Source: Ardenticatenaceae bacterium (lineage in GTDB: Bacteria > Chloroflexota > Anaerolineae > Promineifilales > Promineifilaceae). Taken from it: 44,805 nucleotides of DNA. The stretch is from the NCBI GenBank assembly GCA_011525915.1, contig WYBM01000084.1, forward strand, positions 1 through 44,805, in the 5' to 3' direction. This document shows, in pieces, positions 43,702 through 44,805 of the stretch (within the stretch, counting starts at the first letter, position 1; each line of letters begins with the position of its first letter). The notes below the pieces were generated by a model that saw nothing but the letters and a program-made list of their open reading frames with translations, made no database searches and was not told the DNA's origin. Position numbers and translations under genes: made by a program.

Positions 43702-44583
43702 CTATCTTATCACGGATTCATCTGCCAGGAAAGCAACCACGCGGCGGATCACTTCACGGTCTTGTAAGGGACCACGGTGGTCCAGCCCCTCGGTGGCCTC
43801 AAGGGTGGCCGTCTGCCAGTTTTGGGCAATGGCTTCGGCGTTGGCAAAAGAGACCACACGATCCTGCCGGTCATGGATAATGAGGCCGGGGAGGGTGAGT
43901 TGGGTCACGGCCGTTTCCACCGCCAGCATTTCCAGGGGAATGCCCACCCGGTCTACCAGTTTTTGGCGCATCTGCTCCACCGTGGCCGTTGACATCCCCA
44001 GGAAAGCTGTCCAGATAGCGACCATATCTTTCAACCGGGAGGGTGCCCCCAGGCTGACAATGCGCTGCACGCCCAGGCGCGGCTGCTGGCTCAAGGTAAA
44101 CAATGCGGTGGCCGCACCAAAGGAGTGAGCCACCATGCCATACACCGGACCTATCTGGTGAATGGTCGTTTGCATCGCGCCGCTGTAATCCACAAAGTTC
44201 GTTTGCCGCCCCTGCGAACGGCCGTGGGCGGGGGCATCAAAAGCGGCTACCTGAAAACCGGCAGCCAGCAGCGGCCGAACGAAACCGCGCATGCCGCTGG
44301 CATTTGACTCCCACCCATGCATCAGCAAGACTGTGGGACCACTGTTTTCCCATACATAGGCGGCCAATTTGCGGCTGCCATGCTGAATAGAGACAGCTTT
44401 CGCCTGTGACATAATGGTTTGGGCATTGGGGGAGACCGGCCGTTTGCGCGGCGTTAAAAACAGGTTCACCGCCATGCGTGCAGCCAGGCCAGGTGACACA
44501 GCGCCCAGCAGCCGAAAGCCAGAGCGAGCGAGTTTTAGATCATCTGTCATGGTAGCTGGCAAAGTTAAAGTATTGGCAGTCAT
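43702..44583 (-). CDS. Alpha/beta-hydrolase
   Basis: The product has 293 residues. The strand-turn motif LLMHGWESNASGM is the oxyanion region. The nucleophile elbow GMVAHSFGAA carries the catalytic Ser. The acid is probably in IHDRQDRVV, and the base in GLDHRGPL. The cap region is small. It lacks a signal peptide, so it acts in the cytoplasm. GGAG lies ten bases before ATG 44583. It heads an operon with the TetR regulator four bases downstream, under the promoter/operator at 44619-44662. The substrate is unknown; similar enzymes hydrolyse esters or lactones. Confidence 0.82.
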   Translation of the reverse strand: MTANTLTLPATMTDDLKLARSGFRLLGAVSPGLAARMAVNLFLTPRKRPVSPNAQTIMSQAKAVSIQHGSRKLAAYVWENSGPTVLLMHGWESNASGMRGFVRPLLAAGFQVAAFDAPAHGRSQGRQTNFVDYSGAMQTTIHQIGPVYGMVAHSFGAATALFTLSQQPRLGVQRIVSLGAPSRLKDMVAIWTAFLGMSTATVEQMRQKLVDRVGIPLEMLAVETAVTQLTLPGLIIHDRQDRVVSFANAEAIAQNWQTATLEATEGLDHRGPLQDREVIRRVVAFLADESVIR

Positions 44584-44618
44584 TTTACATCTCCGTTGTA
44601 GTAAACATAATTAAAAGC

Positions 44619-44662
44619 ACGAACGTTCGTTTTATTATAAAGGATCATTGCCAACTTGACAA
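44619..44662 (-). promoter_or_regulatory. Promoter and TetR operator of the hydrolase operon
   Basis: On the minus strand, -35 TTGTCA (44657-44662), a 17-base spacer and -10 TATAAT (44634-44639) form a strong promoter. The perfect 12-base palindrome ACGAACGTTCGT (44619-44630) overlaps the expected transcription start. This is a typical position and form for a TetR-family operator. Confidence 0.75.
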
Positions 44663-44714
44663 GTCTCCAAATGCCCAATAAGGGTTTTTCAGTGTTTGAA
44701 AAAGTGCCCAAAAG

Positions 44715-44805
44715 CTAACATCTGAGTTGGCAAGCCATTGACCAGTCAAAAATGCGACGCGCTTCGGCTAAATTAGCGTAGCCTAATTTTTGCGTCAACC
44801 CAATA
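44715..44805 (-). CDS. Possible C-terminal end of a gene entering from the right
   Basis: A minus-strand frame open from the window edge encodes IGLTQKLGYANLAEARR followed by 12 more residues and a TAG at 44715-44717. The sequence looks protein-like, but the open part is only 29 codons, so this is weak. No family can be named. Confidence 0.25.
   Translation of the reverse strand, partial: IGLTQKLGYANLAEARRIFDWSMACQLRC

Larger units (their letters stand above)
1283..44225. repeat. Highly iterated palindrome ACGGCCGT (62 copies by hand)
   Basis: The 8-base palindrome ACGGCCGT starts at 1283, 2001, 3534, 7849, 8433, 8473, 8959, 9082, 9281, 10708, 10845, 11413, 12832, 12894, 18630, 20668, 21569, 21842, 22943, 23201, 23297, 23532, 23802, 24161, 24704, 25185, 25400, 26338, 26584, 26977, 27160, 27262, 27499, 28303, 28909, 29731, 30363, 30556, 31119, 31315, 31752, 32930, 33336, 33385, 34053, 35560, 35697, 36004, 37027, 38080, 38551, 38900, 39949, 40554, 40831, 41827, 42100, 42274, 42628, 43636, 43907 and 44218. 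About a third extend to CACGGCCGTG. Random expectation is about one copy. Most copies lie in genes, in all three frames, reading Thr-Ala-Val, Gly-Arg or Arg-Pro. Function unknown. Confidence 0.9.

Overview
The window looks like a piece of chromosome from an uncultured, filamentous or biofilm-type member of the Chloroflexota (Anaerolineae/Caldilineae/Ardenticatenia-like). This is inferred from gene content: a NACHT NTPase with a membrane C-terminus, an archaeal-type split methylmalonyl-CoA mutase, a MoeA fused to a binding-protein domain, lipoproteins with Thr/Pro-rich or VEVTRVV-type linkers, CtaG, and large cadherin/PKD-type secreted proteins. There is no phage, plasmid, CRISPR or intact insertion sequence. 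Base composition is moderate, and most genes are preceded by recognisable Shine-Dalgarno sites.

Layout. 0.05-3.4 kb: a NACHT NTPase facing a small lipoprotein gene and a small Trp-rich secreted protein. 3.5-7.8 kb: gyrA, preceded by a short leader with its own terminator, then a winged-helix AAA+ ATPase. 7.9-8.5 kb: gene debris (an AraC C-terminus, an interrupted small ORF) and a dispersed repeat. 8.5-13.0 kb, minus strand: an Hsp70-like ATPase with a GyrA-like beta-pinwheel C-terminus, a haloalkane dehalogenase and an esterase. 13.1-13.3 kb: tRNA-Lys with promoter and terminator. 13.6-19.4 kb: a signalling block of three histidine-kinase/receiver proteins, one apparently catalytically dead. 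19.8-30.7 kb: secreted or surface proteins interrupted by moeA. 30.9-36.4 kb: a PHP phosphoesterase, a lipoprotein, CtaG, a small unknown protein, a gamma-carbonic-anhydrase-like protein, an RNA methyltransferase and a truncated VOC gene. 36.5-40.0 kb: malate dehydrogenase, then the methylmalonyl-CoA mutase large subunit with its epimerase (propionyl-CoA to succinyl-CoA route feeding the TCA cycle). 40.4-42.7 kb: two von Willebrand A-type lipoproteins in one operon. 43.0-44.6 kb: an alpha/beta hydrolase plus TetR operon with a clear palindromic operator at its promoter.

The most striking feature is not a gene. The octamer palindrome ACGGCCGT occurs 62 times by hand count, where roughly one copy would be expected, both inside and between genes. 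This resembles HIP1 of cyanobacteria but has a different sequence. It is absent from the gyrA-AAA segment and from the tRNA-Lys/kinase block. A second family of dispersed intergenic inverted repeats built from ATCAGT/ACTGAT words occurs at four places. All motif counts, starts and alignments were made by eye; no search was run.
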